Below, one piece after another: positions 9,870 through 20,407 of a DNA stretch of 36,860 nucleotides. The stretch is from Pseudomonadota bacterium. Lineage in GTDB: Bacteria; Pseudomonadota; Gammaproteobacteria; Francisellales; Francisellaceae. Under the pieces are notes generated by a model. That model was not told the origin of the DNA. It saw nothing but the letters and a program-made list of their open reading frames with translations, and ran no database searches. A program made the position numbers and the translations under genes. The DNA lies in assembly GCA_027621155.1 (NCBI GenBank), contig JAQCCA010000003.1, positions 1-36,860 of the forward strand, written 5' to 3'. Each line of letters starts with the position of its first letter. The first letter of the stretch is position 1.

Positions 9870-10256
9870 CTATAAACCATGTTGCTGTAGTAACTTATGC
9901 GCCTGTTGATAGGCTGTCACAACATCGCGCACTGCAATACATTGAAAAGGCATGCCTTTACGCATCGCCGGAGATTGAAGCTTTGCTATCATCGTAGGGT
10001 CTTCTGTGACACGAAACATCCCCAAGCAATATTTTGCCAGATCATTTTTGACTGTTTTAAACCACACTGCCTGTTTTTTACGAGCGTCATGCGTGAATTG
10101 ATAATGTGCTTCAAATGTACTGATCAGTAAAAAAGGTATTTTCCTTTTAAGCAAACTATCACAATCATTAAGCCAATGAATCACCTCATCATAGTGTGGA
10201 TAGTTATGAAAATGCATGCGCACAATAGGCCAATCTTGAATATCACATTGGATCAT
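9870..10256 (-). CDS. Small conserved-looking protein (128 aa) of the siderophore operon
   Basis: ORF overlapping the upstream synthetase gene by 4 nt (translational coupling); possible STAS/SpoIIAA-like fold, uncertain. Confidence 0.7.
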   Translation of the reverse strand: MIQCDIQDWPIVRMHFHNYPHYDEVIHWLNDCDSLLKRKIPFLLISTFEAHYQFTHDARKKQAVWFKTVKNDLAKYCLGMFRVTEDPTMIAKLQSPAMRKGMPFQCIAVRDVVTAYQQAHKLLQQHGL

Positions 10257-12709
10257 ATTAAGACCTCTTTTTCTGCTTTTTCTGCTTTTTCTGCTTTTTC
10301 TGCTTTTCCTACTTTTTCTACACTTCCTGTATTTATTTCATCGGTTGCATTTATTACTTGAGCTTTATCATTTTGCTTAAATTTATCAGCCTCACAGATA
10401 AAAACATATGCTGTTTTCTCAGGTAGCTGAATCTGCCCATACTTTTTGTAGCCGAGCTTCACTGTGATTTTTTCTAATGCCACAACACTAACATCTGGCT
10501 CACACAACACACGATAAGCATTTAGCTGATCAAAGCAATATGCAGTTAATGCCCGCACAATCAAATGCCCATAACCCTGCCTAATAACATGTGACTTACC
10601 GATAAGGACATGCCAACCATAATCGAATTCACCCACTGGATAATATTGTGCAATCCGATCAGCACAAGCCTTGTAAATTTCAGCATAGCCAATCTCAACA
10701 TTATTGACACTTATAATAAATAGCTGTTGATGTCCCGTTGATAATGCCTGACAAAAATGACGACTTAATTCAATTTTTGATTTAGCTAAACGCCAGTGCT
10801 TAGCAACATGCGGCTCATTCATCCAGCAATAGAGTTTATCAATATCCTGAGATAGATTTAGCGCACGTAAGCTCACACATCCTTTTGTATAATGCTTACA
10901 TGTATCCTCGTAAACTTTAGCTAAATATAATGGATTGACAAGCTGATCCGTTGGCAGCACTTTAGGTCGTGATTTGGCATCACCATAGCCTACTTCAATC
11001 ACTCGCAGACGATTTAAACACAGTTTGGCATAATGCGGCTGATACAAATCAAAGCGTTTAAAACGTTCTTTTAACTCTGGGTGCTGCTTCTGATAACTTG
11101 CAATGCATTGATGTAACTTTTGATAAAACCGAATTTCAGGATAATGTAACTTATTAGACAAGATTTCAGATAAATAGCGATAGTGCACAACAAACAAGCC
11201 CGTTTGAATAAACTGCAACAAGTAATCATCTTCAACCTGTGGAATCGCCGCCTTGACTGACAATGGCAGGCTTGCTAATTCTAGCACAGGGTTTTGGCAA
11301 ATATTAATATCATCAACAAAGTCTTTCATTGCTAGCCCAACGGGCAAGCCATTATTTAAGAGCAAAATACTATTCTCACCATGTGGTGAAAAAACCATAC
11401 CATAGCGATATAAGAAATGAAGAAGTGGCGGCACAGTATTGGCAAAGTAAGCGTTAAGCCAATCATCAAGATCAACACCACTGTGCTTGATCATCTCATG
11501 GACTAAGGCGTTGCCATATTGATCTTGATGCACTAATGACGCCATCGTGATCGCTTTTTCATGTGTCTGAAGTTTACTAGTAATGCTTTCTCGCCAAATA
11601 CCCCCTAACTGCTCGCTAAACTGATAAGGCGCGCCATCAAAGTCACTGTAAAAAGGGTGTTTAACATAAATACTAGCCAACTCCCCTAACAAAATAAAGC
11701 GACAATCCTGACTTAAGAACACATCATTTTGTGCTATCGTTTGCACCCACTCTGTTAATAGTGGCGCAACCTGAGTCTGCTTTTTAGGAAGACCGCGATA
11801 TACTGCCGTATTAAAAATACTCAATGGCAATTTAACGCTATACTTGCTACTATCTGTGGTATTAGCAAAAGTCCGAATCGATTGCATCGCAAGATAATTA
11901 TCATCTGATTCGCCTAAATAAACGATCTCATTCTTTGCCAACATACAGCTAAATTGCTGCAAAATGACATTTTGCCACTGCCATTGATGCACAGGGACGA
12001 AAACATATAAATCCGGATTAAGCCCTTGTTTTATCAATTTTTCCTTAAATTGCATGTGCATATCATCAGATAGCTCATGCTTTAATATATCCTGATAGCA
12101 CATCGATGAGACCGCGCTAAAAGTAACCTTCTCCTTAACAACCGCCAAATAGTGTAACTTTTGTACTTGTTGCATTTCTGGGGCATATAGCGCATAGTCT
12201 TTGGCATTAAAACCAATACGCCCTTTATTGATCACAAACCATGGGTGCCCGTGCATATCACCCTCAATATCAGCATAGGGCTTATGATAAATCTCTTTTG
12301 CTGAAATCCCTGAGTTTTCAAGCTTTAGCCTGATATTCATATCTGCATACAGAGTATTATTGAGCTCTTTGATAAAGTGTGCAGCGGTGATAGAATCAAT
12401 ACCCGTTAAAGCCAAGGTGTCCACCACAAATTCAATAGCATCTAGCGCAGGATCAGCTTTGCCATTGATACATTTAATAATACTACCTGAAACAATATCA
12501 AGGTTACCAAAGATGCGTTTGATCGCCTGAAATTGATAATATTGATTAGGCGCAACATCAAGTCGATAGCATTTATCATTTTGAGCATCACAAACGGGCT
12601 TGAGTAACCCCTCGTAGCTAAATTCCTCAATTATTTTTTGAAGCAATGCAGTACTTGCCTTAACATAGTGCTTTTGGTTTTGCTGATTAAACAGCTCTGC
12701 GATCATCAT
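10253..12709 (-). CDS. Fusion protein: NIS siderophore synthetase (IucA/IucC family) + C-terminal siderophore N-acetyltransferase (IucB/RhbD-like)
   Basis: N-terminal IucA/IucC signatures (HPWFVINKGRIGF, YAPE, FSPHGENSILLL, DFVDDINI); C-terminal about 180 aa resembles the siderophore acetyltransferase (MNEPHVAKHWR…GYAEIYKACADRIAQYYPVGEFDYGWHVLIG…GYGHLIVRAL). Reading frame extends to 12754, but start at 12709 (MMIAELF) has an AAGGA SD. Confidence 0.87.
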   Translation of the reverse strand: MMIAELFNQQNQKHYVKASTALLQKIIEEFSYEGLLKPVCDAQNDKCYRLDVAPNQYYQFQAIKRIFGNLDIVSGSIIKCINGKADPALDAIEFVVDTLALTGIDSITAAHFIKELNNTLYADMNIRLKLENSGISAKEIYHKPYADIEGDMHGHPWFVINKGRIGFNAKDYALYAPEMQQVQKLHYLAVVKEKVTFSAVSSMCYQDILKHELSDDMHMQFKEKLIKQGLNPDLYVFVPVHQWQWQNVILQQFSCMLAKNEIVYLGESDDNYLAMQSIRTFANTTDSSKYSVKLPLSIFNTAVYRGLPKKQTQVAPLLTEWVQTIAQNDVFLSQDCRFILLGELASIYVKHPFYSDFDGAPYQFSEQLGGIWRESITSKLQTHEKAITMASLVHQDQYGNALVHEMIKHSGVDLDDWLNAYFANTVPPLLHFLYRYGMVFSPHGENSILLLNNGLPVGLAMKDFVDDINICQNPVLELASLPLSVKAAIPQVEDDYLLQFIQTGLFVVHYRYLSEILSNKLHYPEIRFYQKLHQCIASYQKQHPELKERFKRFDLYQPHYAKLCLNRLRVIEVGYGDAKSRPKVLPTDQLVNPLYLAKVYEDTCKHYTKGCVSLRALNLSQDIDKLYCWMNEPHVAKHWRLAKSKIELSRHFCQALSTGHQQLFIISVNNVEIGYAEIYKACADRIAQYYPVGEFDYGWHVLIGKSHVIRQGYGHLIVRALTAYCFDQLNAYRVLCEPDVSVVALEKITVKLGYKKYGQIQLPEKTAYVFICEADKFKQNDKAQVINATDEINTGSVEKVGKAEKAEKAEKAEKEVLI
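10268..10321. repeat. 9-bp in-frame tandem repeat (4 perfect copies of tttttctgc plus 2 degenerate copies)
   Basis: Encodes the KAEKAEKAEKAEK tail of the fusion synthetase on the minus strand. Confidence 0.9.
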
Positions 12710-12755
12710 CTTTTTACATATCCTTTTCTTTGTTCTATACCCATCACAAGCCAAT

Positions 12756-14156
12756 TTACAGCATTTCTGCCATTGCTTCTTCGCCCTGCTTCACTTCTTT
12801 TTGTGCACTCTCTTGTGTTTTCTTTTGCTCTTTAAGATAACGTGCAGGCACGCCAAAATGCGTCAAACCATGTTGTGAGGCAAATTGATAATGTTTATAC
12901 CCAAGCAATTGATTGGCAATCAATGCACTGCGATAGGCACCAAGGGTTAAATCAGGGGCGCCAACACCATGGCTATGCATTTCAGCATTTTGTACAAAGG
13001 CACGTAACTCATGCACGTGTGCATGTTGCAGTTGATAGTTTTTATCGATCAAATAATTACCTGAATCATCAAGCGCAAAGACATCCGCCACCGTTTTTAA
13101 CCAGCACGATAAATTATCCTCATAACCCGTGGCAGCGATAATATGATCTGTTTCAACCATAAATGATTGCGCTTGATCACGTTGGTGATAATGGCATCTT
13201 AATGCTTGCTGCTGCTCACTTGAATAGCAGGGCTCAACATCAACAAGCTCGCTATTGCTAATAACTTCAAATGAGTGATCACCATATATCTTTCTTTGAT
13301 AGAGAAGCGCGTAGATTTCCTTAAGCGTCTCGCCACTAATACCTTTATGCAGCAAGCCCTGCTCAGTGACTAACTTTGCCTTTTTTTCTTTGGATAAATC
13401 ATAAAAGTAATCAATATAATCTGGTGAGAAATGCTCCAAGGCAAGTGGGGTATGCTCCATTGGGGAAAAGCTTTTGCTGCGCGTAATCCAAGTTAACTTT
13501 GTTGATATGTGCTTTGTAGACATCAAGTCTAAAAATATCTCAGCTGCACTTTGCCCTGAACCAATTAAAGTAATATGTTTTTTTGATAACAAGCTATCTT
13601 TTATATCAAGATACTGTGCACTGTGATGAATATTTTCCTTTATTTGCTGTGATGCGTCCCTTAAGGCTTGGGGTAGCTGTGGCACCGAACCCACGCCAAA
13701 GATGAGATTTTCAGTTGTCAGTTGCTTTACAAAGCCATTACCATCTTTAATCGCTACCTGCCAAATATATTTATTTTGCCGCTTTAGCACCTTAATTCTC
13801 ACTACCTCCATTGCAAAATGACAACTTGAGAGTTGTGCGATAACCCAGCGGCAATACTCATTATATTCTTTGCGTAGCATAAAAAAGCTCTCTTTAAAGA
13901 AAAACGGATAGAGCAAGCCTTGCGTTTTAAGATAATTTAAAAAACTAAAACGATTTGTCGGATCCGCCATCGTCACGAGATCCGCCATAAACGGCACCTG
14001 TAAAGTAGTTGTTGGCATCATAACTCCTGCATGCCAATTAAATTGAGCCTTTTTGTCAACAAACATACATTTTAATGACTTATCAGCTAATAGCGCGGCC
14101 AGGCTTAAATTAAATGGTCCAACACCAGCACCTATCACATCATAATGCTGCATCAT
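12756..14156 (-). CDS. L-lysine/L-ornithine/diamine N-monooxygenase (IucD/RhbE family)
   Basis: FAD motif GAGVGPFNLSLAALL, NADPH motif GSGQSAAEIFLDL, C-terminal AATGYEDNL. Confidence 0.9.
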   Translation of the reverse strand: MMQHYDVIGAGVGPFNLSLAALLADKSLKCMFVDKKAQFNWHAGVMMPTTTLQVPFMADLVTMADPTNRFSFLNYLKTQGLLYPFFFKESFFMLRKEYNEYCRWVIAQLSSCHFAMEVVRIKVLKRQNKYIWQVAIKDGNGFVKQLTTENLIFGVGSVPQLPQALRDASQQIKENIHHSAQYLDIKDSLLSKKHITLIGSGQSAAEIFLDLMSTKHISTKLTWITRSKSFSPMEHTPLALEHFSPDYIDYFYDLSKEKKAKLVTEQGLLHKGISGETLKEIYALLYQRKIYGDHSFEVISNSELVDVEPCYSSEQQQALRCHYHQRDQAQSFMVETDHIIAATGYEDNLSCWLKTVADVFALDDSGNYLIDKNYQLQHAHVHELRAFVQNAEMHSHGVGAPDLTLGAYRSALIANQLLGYKHYQFASQHGLTHFGVPARYLKEQKKTQESAQKEVKQGEEAMAEML

Positions 14157-15870
14157 ACACCTCCGCCATCAAGGGATTATTGATCTGGGTATACACTGAT
14201 TGCTGCTCTAATGGTGCTTGCAATTCGTCCAGACCGTTAAGACGCGTTAATAAGTTTGCTTTACTTGGTAGCGTCTCTGCTGTTAATAAATACTGACAAA
14301 ACCGATTGTTTGTTTGGTAAGTACTTGAGAAGCTCTCTAAAAAACAGATCACCTTATTAATTAATATTTCTTCTTCAATCTCGGCAGGAATTGCTAGAGC
14401 CTCAATAACTGCCAACAGTTGATTGACAATAAAATAATAACAAAAATGATGATCAATAAATGCTTCATTACCGTCACATAGATGAATCAACTGCTCGTTA
14501 GTGGCAACATGATGCAAATTTGGATGATCGTGAATATAGTAATAGCCCTGACTATCACGATAAAATCCCGCAACAGGTAAAGCATCTTCAAAGCGCACCA
14601 ATAAGTTCTGCTGGTGAGCCTCTAACGCTATACCGTATTCACTATAAAGCCATAACACTGGCGCAATCACACACTTAAGATAAGCATTTAGCCATTTTAC
14701 TGCTGCCTCTGGCAATGATGTTTTATCCTTTCGCGCATGATAAGCCACCATCTGATTTAAGCGGCAAATAGATTGCATCGGATGCAGACTGGTTAAACTC
14801 GCAATACAGCTAACGTCATCTTTAAGCGAGAAAGGATTATGCCGCACGATGCATATACTTGGCTCATACAACTTGGCACCCACTGTCAATCCCGCAAAAG
14901 CTGGATCTGTAATCAAAGAAAAACATGGAAATTTCCCTGCTAAAACATCCTTTAATTTGCCCCTTGCCAATACATCAACAGCGATACTGCGATAACACTC
15001 TCTTGTGGCATTAACACGCACTGAATTCGTAATCGCAATGTTAAGTGAAAATTTAAACATCACATCCACCTCTGGACTATAAACTGTGCGCACTGAGGTT
15101 GTCGCATAAAACCATGGTCCTAAAGTGCCTAAATCAAGTATTTTCCCAGCTCTAAGATATGCTTGAATCGCAGGCTGCTGCAATAGATAGCTAGCTTGCC
15201 ATGGATGAGTGACAAATAGCGTTTGACTGTCAACGAGTGTGATCCTAGGTTCGTTTTTTAAAAAGCACACAATAATTTCTGTCACTGAACGATCAAGGTT
15301 TGAGTGCATATCTATAATTGAGCAATCAACAATAAAATAATGGAGCTTAAACCCGCTTTGTGTTTCAGGTGAGTAATCAATCAGCTCTTGTTTATTAAAA
15401 CCCTCTCGCGACTTGCCATCAGGCTGTAAACGGTGCCCTAATAGATGATTTTGTTCACTTAATAGAAAATTAGACTGAACATCGAGCATATGATCGAGAC
15501 TAGACTGTCGATATGCCAAAATCGTAGCCAACTGCTCGGCGGAGTTAATAGTACGTCTTAATGTATCATCCAGATGCGTAAGTGAAATCGGCTCCGGCAA
15601 AGCCAATAAGATCAAATGAATTGCAAATAATGGGGTAATGTTTATCTGTTCATTAACCGTTTGATAACTTATTGGCAACTGCCAAGCTGGTGACTTAAGT
15701 CTTGATGACAAATGAACATTAATCAGTAAACAAGTGTTTTTTTCTTTGCATGGAATTTTTAAGCAATATTGATCATTGCTAATTTTCCTAAGCATATAAT
15801 GATATTTAAATTCACGGTAATAACAATTTAGTAAATGTTTTAAAGTCTCTTCATATGCACGCATTAGCAT
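14140..15870 (-). CDS. NIS siderophore synthetase (IucA/IucC family, RhbC/IucA-like)
   Basis: GHRLQPDGKSREGF (GHP-HP-PKSR-like), YSPE, LFVTHPWQ, QNLLVRF motifs; first gene of the operon; 17-nt overlap with the monooxygenase gene. Confidence 0.85.
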   Translation of the reverse strand: MLMRAYEETLKHLLNCYYREFKYHYMLRKISNDQYCLKIPCKEKNTCLLINVHLSSRLKSPAWQLPISYQTVNEQINITPLFAIHLILLALPEPISLTHLDDTLRRTINSAEQLATILAYRQSSLDHMLDVQSNFLLSEQNHLLGHRLQPDGKSREGFNKQELIDYSPETQSGFKLHYFIVDCSIIDMHSNLDRSVTEIIVCFLKNEPRITLVDSQTLFVTHPWQASYLLQQPAIQAYLRAGKILDLGTLGPWFYATTSVRTVYSPEVDVMFKFSLNIAITNSVRVNATRECYRSIAVDVLARGKLKDVLAGKFPCFSLITDPAFAGLTVGAKLYEPSICIVRHNPFSLKDDVSCIASLTSLHPMQSICRLNQMVAYHARKDKTSLPEAAVKWLNAYLKCVIAPVLWLYSEYGIALEAHQQNLLVRFEDALPVAGFYRDSQGYYYIHDHPNLHHVATNEQLIHLCDGNEAFIDHHFCYYFIVNQLLAVIEALAIPAEIEEEILINKVICFLESFSSTYQTNNRFCQYLLTAETLPSKANLLTRLNGLDELQAPLEQQSVYTQINNPLMAEVYDAAL

Positions 15871-15909
15871 GATTACTTTCCTTTTTAAACGTCGGGATAA
15901 CCAAGAAAT

Positions 15910-15938
15910 ATTATACTGATAATAAATATCATTATCAA
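15910..15938 (-). promoter_or_regulatory. Sigma-70 promoter TTGATA-17-TATAAT for the siderophore operon
   Basis: Minus strand: TTGATA (15938-15933), 17-bp spacer, TATAAT (15915-15910), about 40 nt before the first ATG. Confidence 0.8.
15918..15936. promoter_or_regulatory. Fur box
   Basis: gataataaatatcattatc matches 16/19 of GATAATGATAATCATTATC and overlaps the promoter spacer and -35. Confidence 0.85.
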
Positions 15939-16079
15939 TACTTTACAGCAAAACTGCACCACCAAGCAAAGCAATAAATACTGTAAAATGGTTTGCGGCT
16001 GGTATACAATGCTTGATAGTTTTTAACACCTCGCTTTGTTATGTATCAAAGCGATTAATTAGGCATAAACAAACTTAAC

Positions 16080-17033
16080 ATGCAGCTGTTACGATTTGCA
16101 GATTTACATAACAATAAAAATCAAATACCAAGTATTGTCACCATTGGTAACTTTGATGGCATGCATTTGGGGCATCAGTATATTATTAAACATGTACAGC
16201 AACTTGCTAAAACCAATAGCGCCAAAGCGACAGTGGTGACATTTGAGCCGCAACCAAAAGAGTTTTTTTTAAAAGAGAAGGCACCTTTGCGCATAACGCC
16301 TTTTCGTGACAAAATCCAAGCATTTAAAGCACTCAATATCGATCAGGTATTGTGCCTGCAGTTTAATCAAAAGCTTGCGATATTATCAGCTGAAGCCTTT
16401 GTTAAAGCAGTTCTTGTCGATGGTCTTAATGCTCAGCATGTCATTATTGGTGATGACTTTCGTTTTGGTTATCAGCGTCAAGGTGATTTTAAGCTACTCC
16501 AAGACTTAGGACAAAAATATGGCTTTAGCGTAGAAAGCCTCCCTTCTTATACTTTAGATAACACACGCATTAGCAGCAGCCATATCCGCCAACTACTGAG
16601 TAATGGTCAATTCAATGATGCAGCGCATTTTTTAGGGCACAGCTACTCGCTAAGTGGTCGTGTGCATCATGGTGATCAAAATGGGCGTAAAATTGGTTTC
16701 CCAACCATTAACATCCTAATGCCAACAGCCGTCGTCGTTTCAGGGGTTTATGTTGTGAACGTGCATGTTCACGGTAAAATATATCACGGCATTGCCAATA
16801 TCGGCATTCGCCCAACAGTTGGCGGCAGATTACGTTTATTAGAGACACATATTTTTGATTTCACACATGACTTATATGGGCAATATGTTACGATTAAGTT
16901 TTTGCATTTTGTGCGTAGCGAGAAAAAATTTGCAAACTTTGACGCACTCAAAGCACAAATAAATGATGATAAACTAGCAGCCCTTACGTGGCTTGGAAAA
17001 CATATAAAAAGAATAAATAAGGTAACGGGTTAA
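16080..17033 (+). CDS. ribF: Bifunctional riboflavin kinase/FAD synthetase
   Basis: VTIGNFDGMHLGH, SSSHIRQLL, GRKIGFPTINI, GIANIGIRPT motifs. Confidence 0.96.
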   Translation: MQLLRFADLHNNKNQIPSIVTIGNFDGMHLGHQYIIKHVQQLAKTNSAKATVVTFEPQPKEFFLKEKAPLRITPFRDKIQAFKALNIDQVLCLQFNQKLAILSAEAFVKAVLVDGLNAQHVIIGDDFRFGYQRQGDFKLLQDLGQKYGFSVESLPSYTLDNTRISSSHIRQLLSNGQFNDAAHFLGHSYSLSGRVHHGDQNGRKIGFPTINILMPTAVVVSGVYVVNVHVHGKIYHGIANIGIRPTVGGRLRLLETHIFDFTHDLYGQYVTIKFLHFVRSEKKFANFDALKAQINDDKLAALTWLGKHIKRINKVTG

Positions 17034-17043
17034 AGGGTAAAAT

Positions 17044-19851
17044 ATGGCAGATTATAAAAGCACATTAAACTTGCCGAAAACATCATTTTCAATGAAGGCA
17101 AACCTTGCGCAAAAAGAACCGATGCGCTTAAAAAAATGGTATAGCGATGAGGCTTATCAACAGATTCGCGAGCATTTCGCCGGTAGAGACAAGTTTATTT
17201 TGCACGATGGTCCTCCGTATGCCAATGGCGATATTCACGTCGGTCACGCAGTCAATAAGATTTTGAAAGATATGGTGATACGCTCAAAAACGCTTTCAGG
17301 TTTTGACGCACCTTATGTCCCAGGCTGGGATTGTCATGGTCTACCGATTGAGTTGCAAGTTGAGAAAAAACATGGCAAAGCAGGTGCCAAAATCAGTGCT
17401 AATGCTTTTCGTAAAGAGTGTCGTAAATATGCCGCTAAACAAGTAGAACGTCAGGCAACTGACTTTAAACGCTTAGGAGTTTTAGGCGATTGGGATAAGC
17501 CTTACTTAACCATGAACTTTGACTACGAAGCCAATATGGTGAGAACTTTAGGTAAGATCATTGAAAATGGTCACTTAACCAAAGGCTTCAAACCAGTACA
17601 CTGGTGCCCTGAGTGTGGCTCAGCACTTGCTGAAGCAGAAGTCGAATACAAAGATAAAGTTTCACCTGCTATCGATGTTAAATTTGCCATCATTGAGCCA
17701 AACACTTGGGCAGATCGCTTTGGTTTAGATGCTTTACCTGCAAACACTTCTGCGGTTATTTGGACAACAACACCGTGGACATTGCCCGCCAATCAGGCAA
17801 TTGCCGTGCATAATGAAATAAGCTATGCCGTAGTTAACTTCAATCATGATCAATATATTATTGTTGCAACCGAGCTGGTTGAATTGATTATGAAACGCGC
17901 TGGTATTGAAGAATATCATATCCTTGCCAGTGTCTCAGGTGATCAGTTGACTGATTTAAAAGCACATCACCCTTTTTATAACCGTATTGTGCCCGTGCTT
18001 CATGGTGATCATGTTACCGTTGATTCCGGGACTGGTCTTGTCCATACCGCGCCGGCCCACGGGGTTGAGGATTTCGCGTTAGGTAAACTACATGATCTAC
18101 CCGTTGACAACCCTGTCAACAACAATGGCTGCTATCACAGTAACACTGAGCTTTTTGCTAATGAATTTGTCTTTAAAGCCAATGATCATGTGATTGAAGT
18201 GTTAACACAAAAGAATGCCCTCCTTAACTTAAATAAATTGGAGCACAGCTATCCACACTGCTGGCGCCATAAGACACCACTTATTTTCCGTGCCACGCCA
18301 CAATGGTTTATCAGTATGGAAAAAAATAAACTGCGTGCACGCGCTGAAGAAACGATTAAAGAAGTGAAATGGGTGCCAAGCTGGGGACAAAGCCGTATTG
18401 AAGCGATGATGCAAGATCGCCCTGATTGGTGTATCTCACGTCAACGTACTTGGGGGGTGCCTATTCCTTTGTTTATTCACAAGGAAACCGAAGAATTACA
18501 CCCACAAACGCAAGACATTATTGAGAAAGTTGCTAATGCCATTGCCAAAGGTGGAGTGGAGGCTTGGTTTGATTCTGATGACAGTCAATTCATTACTGAA
18601 ACCGAAGATTATCAACGCGTCACCGACACACTTGATGTCTGGTTTGACTCAGGCTGCTCAAATGCTTGTGTGCTTGAGCATAATGAAGATTTACAATTCC
18701 CTGCTGATTTATATCTTGAAGGTTCTGATCAGCATCGTGGTTGGTTTCAAACTTCACTCCTAACAAGTTTAGCGCGTCGCGATCAAGCGCCCTTTAAGCA
18801 AGTACTAACCCACGGATTTACCGTTGACGCCCATGGCAAGAAGATGTCCAAATCCCTTGGTAACGTTGTCTCACCGCAGGATGTTGTCAACACATTAGGT
18901 GCTGATATCTTAAGATTATGGGTTGCAGCAACTGATTATCGCACTGAGATGACTGTATCTGATGAGATTCTCAAGCGTAATGCCGATACCTATCGCCGTT
19001 TGCGTAATACCGCGCGCTTTTTATTATCAAATCTTGAAGGCTTTAATCCACAAACTGATTTAATCGACTTTGATCAGTTAGTTGCATTGGATCAATGGGC
19101 AATTGCCAAGGCAGATGAAGTGCAACAGAAAATTATTAAAGCGTATGATGAGTATAACTTTCATGTCGTGGCACAGCAGATTCATCATTTTTGCTCAATT
19201 GATATGGGCAGCTTTTATCTTGATGTCATTAAGGATCGTCAATACACCGCAAAAGCTAATGGTTTGGCACGCAAATCTGCACAAACAGCAATGTATCATA
19301 TCATTCATGCTTTAGTACGTTGGATGTCACCGATTTTATGCTTCACAGCTGATGAAATTTACGATGCAATCCCAGGTGAAAAGACACCTTTTGTTAGCTG
19401 TGAATGGTATCAAGGCTTATCACAAATGCCGCAATCCGCTGAGCTTGATCTGCCCTTTTGGCAAACGATTCAAGAGGTGCGTACCGAATGCAACAAACTA
19501 CTTGAAGCCAAACGTGCTGAGGGTGTATTAGGCGCGTCCCTTGAGGCAAATGTCACGCTTTATGCTAACGATGCCTTACTAGTGCAATTAGCTAAGCTTA
19601 AAGATGAGCTACGCTTTGCATTGATCGTTTCTGATGCGCGTATTAAGCCATTAACTGAAAATCCTGAGTTTGCACATGATTCAGGTATCAAAGGCTTAAG
19701 CATTGTTGTGGAGAAATCCACTGCACAAAAATGTGAGCGTTGCTGGCATCGACGCGAGGATGTTGGCAGTCATAGCGAATATGCTGATATTTGCGGCAGA
19801 TGCGTTGAAAACATCACTACTGAAGAAGGAGAGCTACGTGAGTTTGCGTAA
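17044..19851 (+). CDS. ileS: Isoleucine-tRNA ligase
   Basis: [23 protein letters not shown] (HIGH), KKMSKSLGN (KMSKS), C-terminal zinc motif CERCWHRR…CGRC. Confidence 0.98.
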   Translation: MADYKSTLNLPKTSFSMKANLAQKEPMRLKKWYSDEAYQQIREHFAGRDKFILHDGPPYANGDIHVGHAVNKILKDMVIRSKTLSGFDAPYVPGWDCHGLPIELQVEKKHGKAGAKISANAFRKECRKYAAKQVERQATDFKRLGVLGDWDKPYLTMNFDYEANMVRTLGKIIENGHLTKGFKPVHWCPECGSALAEAEVEYKDKVSPAIDVKFAIIEPNTWADRFGLDALPANTSAVIWTTTPWTLPANQAIAVHNEISYAVVNFNHDQYIIVATELVELIMKRAGIEEYHILASVSGDQLTDLKAHHPFYNRIVPVLHGDHVTVDSGTGLVHTAPAHGVEDFALGKLHDLPVDNPVNNNGCYHSNTELFANEFVFKANDHVIEVLTQKNALLNLNKLEHSYPHCWRHKTPLIFRATPQWFISMEKNKLRARAEETIKEVKWVPSWGQSRIEAMMQDRPDWCISRQRTWGVPIPLFIHKETEELHPQTQDIIEKVANAIAKGGVEAWFDSDDSQFITETEDYQRVTDTLDVWFDSGCSNACVLEHNEDLQFPADLYLEGSDQHRGWFQTSLLTSLARRDQAPFKQVLTHGFTVDAHGKKMSKSLGNVVSPQDVVNTLGADILRLWVAATDYRTEMTVSDEILKRNADTYRRLRNTARFLLSNLEGFNPQTDLIDFDQLVALDQWAIAKADEVQQKIIKAYDEYNFHVVAQQIHHFCSIDMGSFYLDVIKDRQYTAKANGLARKSAQTAMYHIIHALVRWMSPILCFTADEIYDAIPGEKTPFVSCEWYQGLSQMPQSAELDLPFWQTIQEVRTECNKLLEAKRAEGVLGASLEANVTLYANDALLVQLAKLKDELRFALIVSDARIKPLTENPEFAHDSGIKGLSIVVEKSTAQKCERCWHRREDVGSHSEYADICGRCVENITTEEGELREFA

Positions 19852-20317
19852 CAATCAACTGCGTTGGGTTATTTTAAGTATTATTGTCATTATTATTGAC
19901 CTTGGTACAAAATACCTTGCCTCGCAAAATCTAACTTATGGACAACCGTTTGAAATCCTGCCCTTTTTCAACTTAACCTTATTGCATAATTATGGTGCGG
20001 CATTTAGCTTTCTAAGTAATGCCAACACCACATGGCAAGTGGTTGTCCTCTCTGCTATTGTGCTTATCGTCGCTATTGTGATCTTGATATGGTTAGCGCG
20101 TTTGCCTAAAAACAAAAATCTAACCGCTTGTGCTTTAGCACTTATTCTGGGTGGCGCATTAGGTAATGTTTATGACCGCATGATCCACGGTTATGTCGTT
20201 GATTTTCTTGATTTTCATATCAACAATTACCATTGGCCAGCATTTAATATCGCAGATTCTGCCATTTCCATCGGTGCCGTGATTTTGATTTTAATGAGTT
20301 TTAAATCTAAAAAATAA
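19838..20317 (+). CDS. lspA: Lipoprotein signal peptidase (prolipoprotein signal peptidase II)
   Basis: Likely GTG start at 19838 after GGAGAG, overlapping ileS by 14 nt; [22 protein letters not shown] and [11 protein letters not shown] motifs. Confidence 0.94.
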   Translation: MSLRNNQLRWVILSIIVIIIDLGTKYLASQNLTYGQPFEILPFFNLTLLHNYGAAFSFLSNANTTWQVVVLSAIVLIVAIVILIWLARLPKNKNLTACALALILGGALGNVYDRMIHGYVVDFLDFHINNYHWPAFNIADSAISIGAVILILMSFKSKK

Positions 20318-20337
20318 CATCTTCCTGCTGAATAAAC

Positions 20338-20398
20338 GTTGGCTGAGCGTTAGTCGAAGCCTTTTTGATACTACTGCTCCCTTCGACTTCGCTCAGGG
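20338..20398. repeat. Dispersed inverted-repeat (REP-like) hairpin, copy A
   Basis: gttggctgagcgttagtcgaagcc … cccttcgacttcgctcaggg; same core occurs at 32396-32577. Confidence 0.8.
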
Positions 20399-20407
20399 TA
20401 AGATATT

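Noticed and set aside
10176-10361. Plus-strand ORF with SAFSAFSAFSAF
   Set aside because: Antisense reading of the KAE tandem repeat and overlapping real minus-strand genes.
19703-19837. N-terminal extension of lspA (204-aa ORF)
   Set aside because: The extension is out-of-frame ileS sequence; GTG at 19838 with a good SD starts the normal LspA N-terminus.
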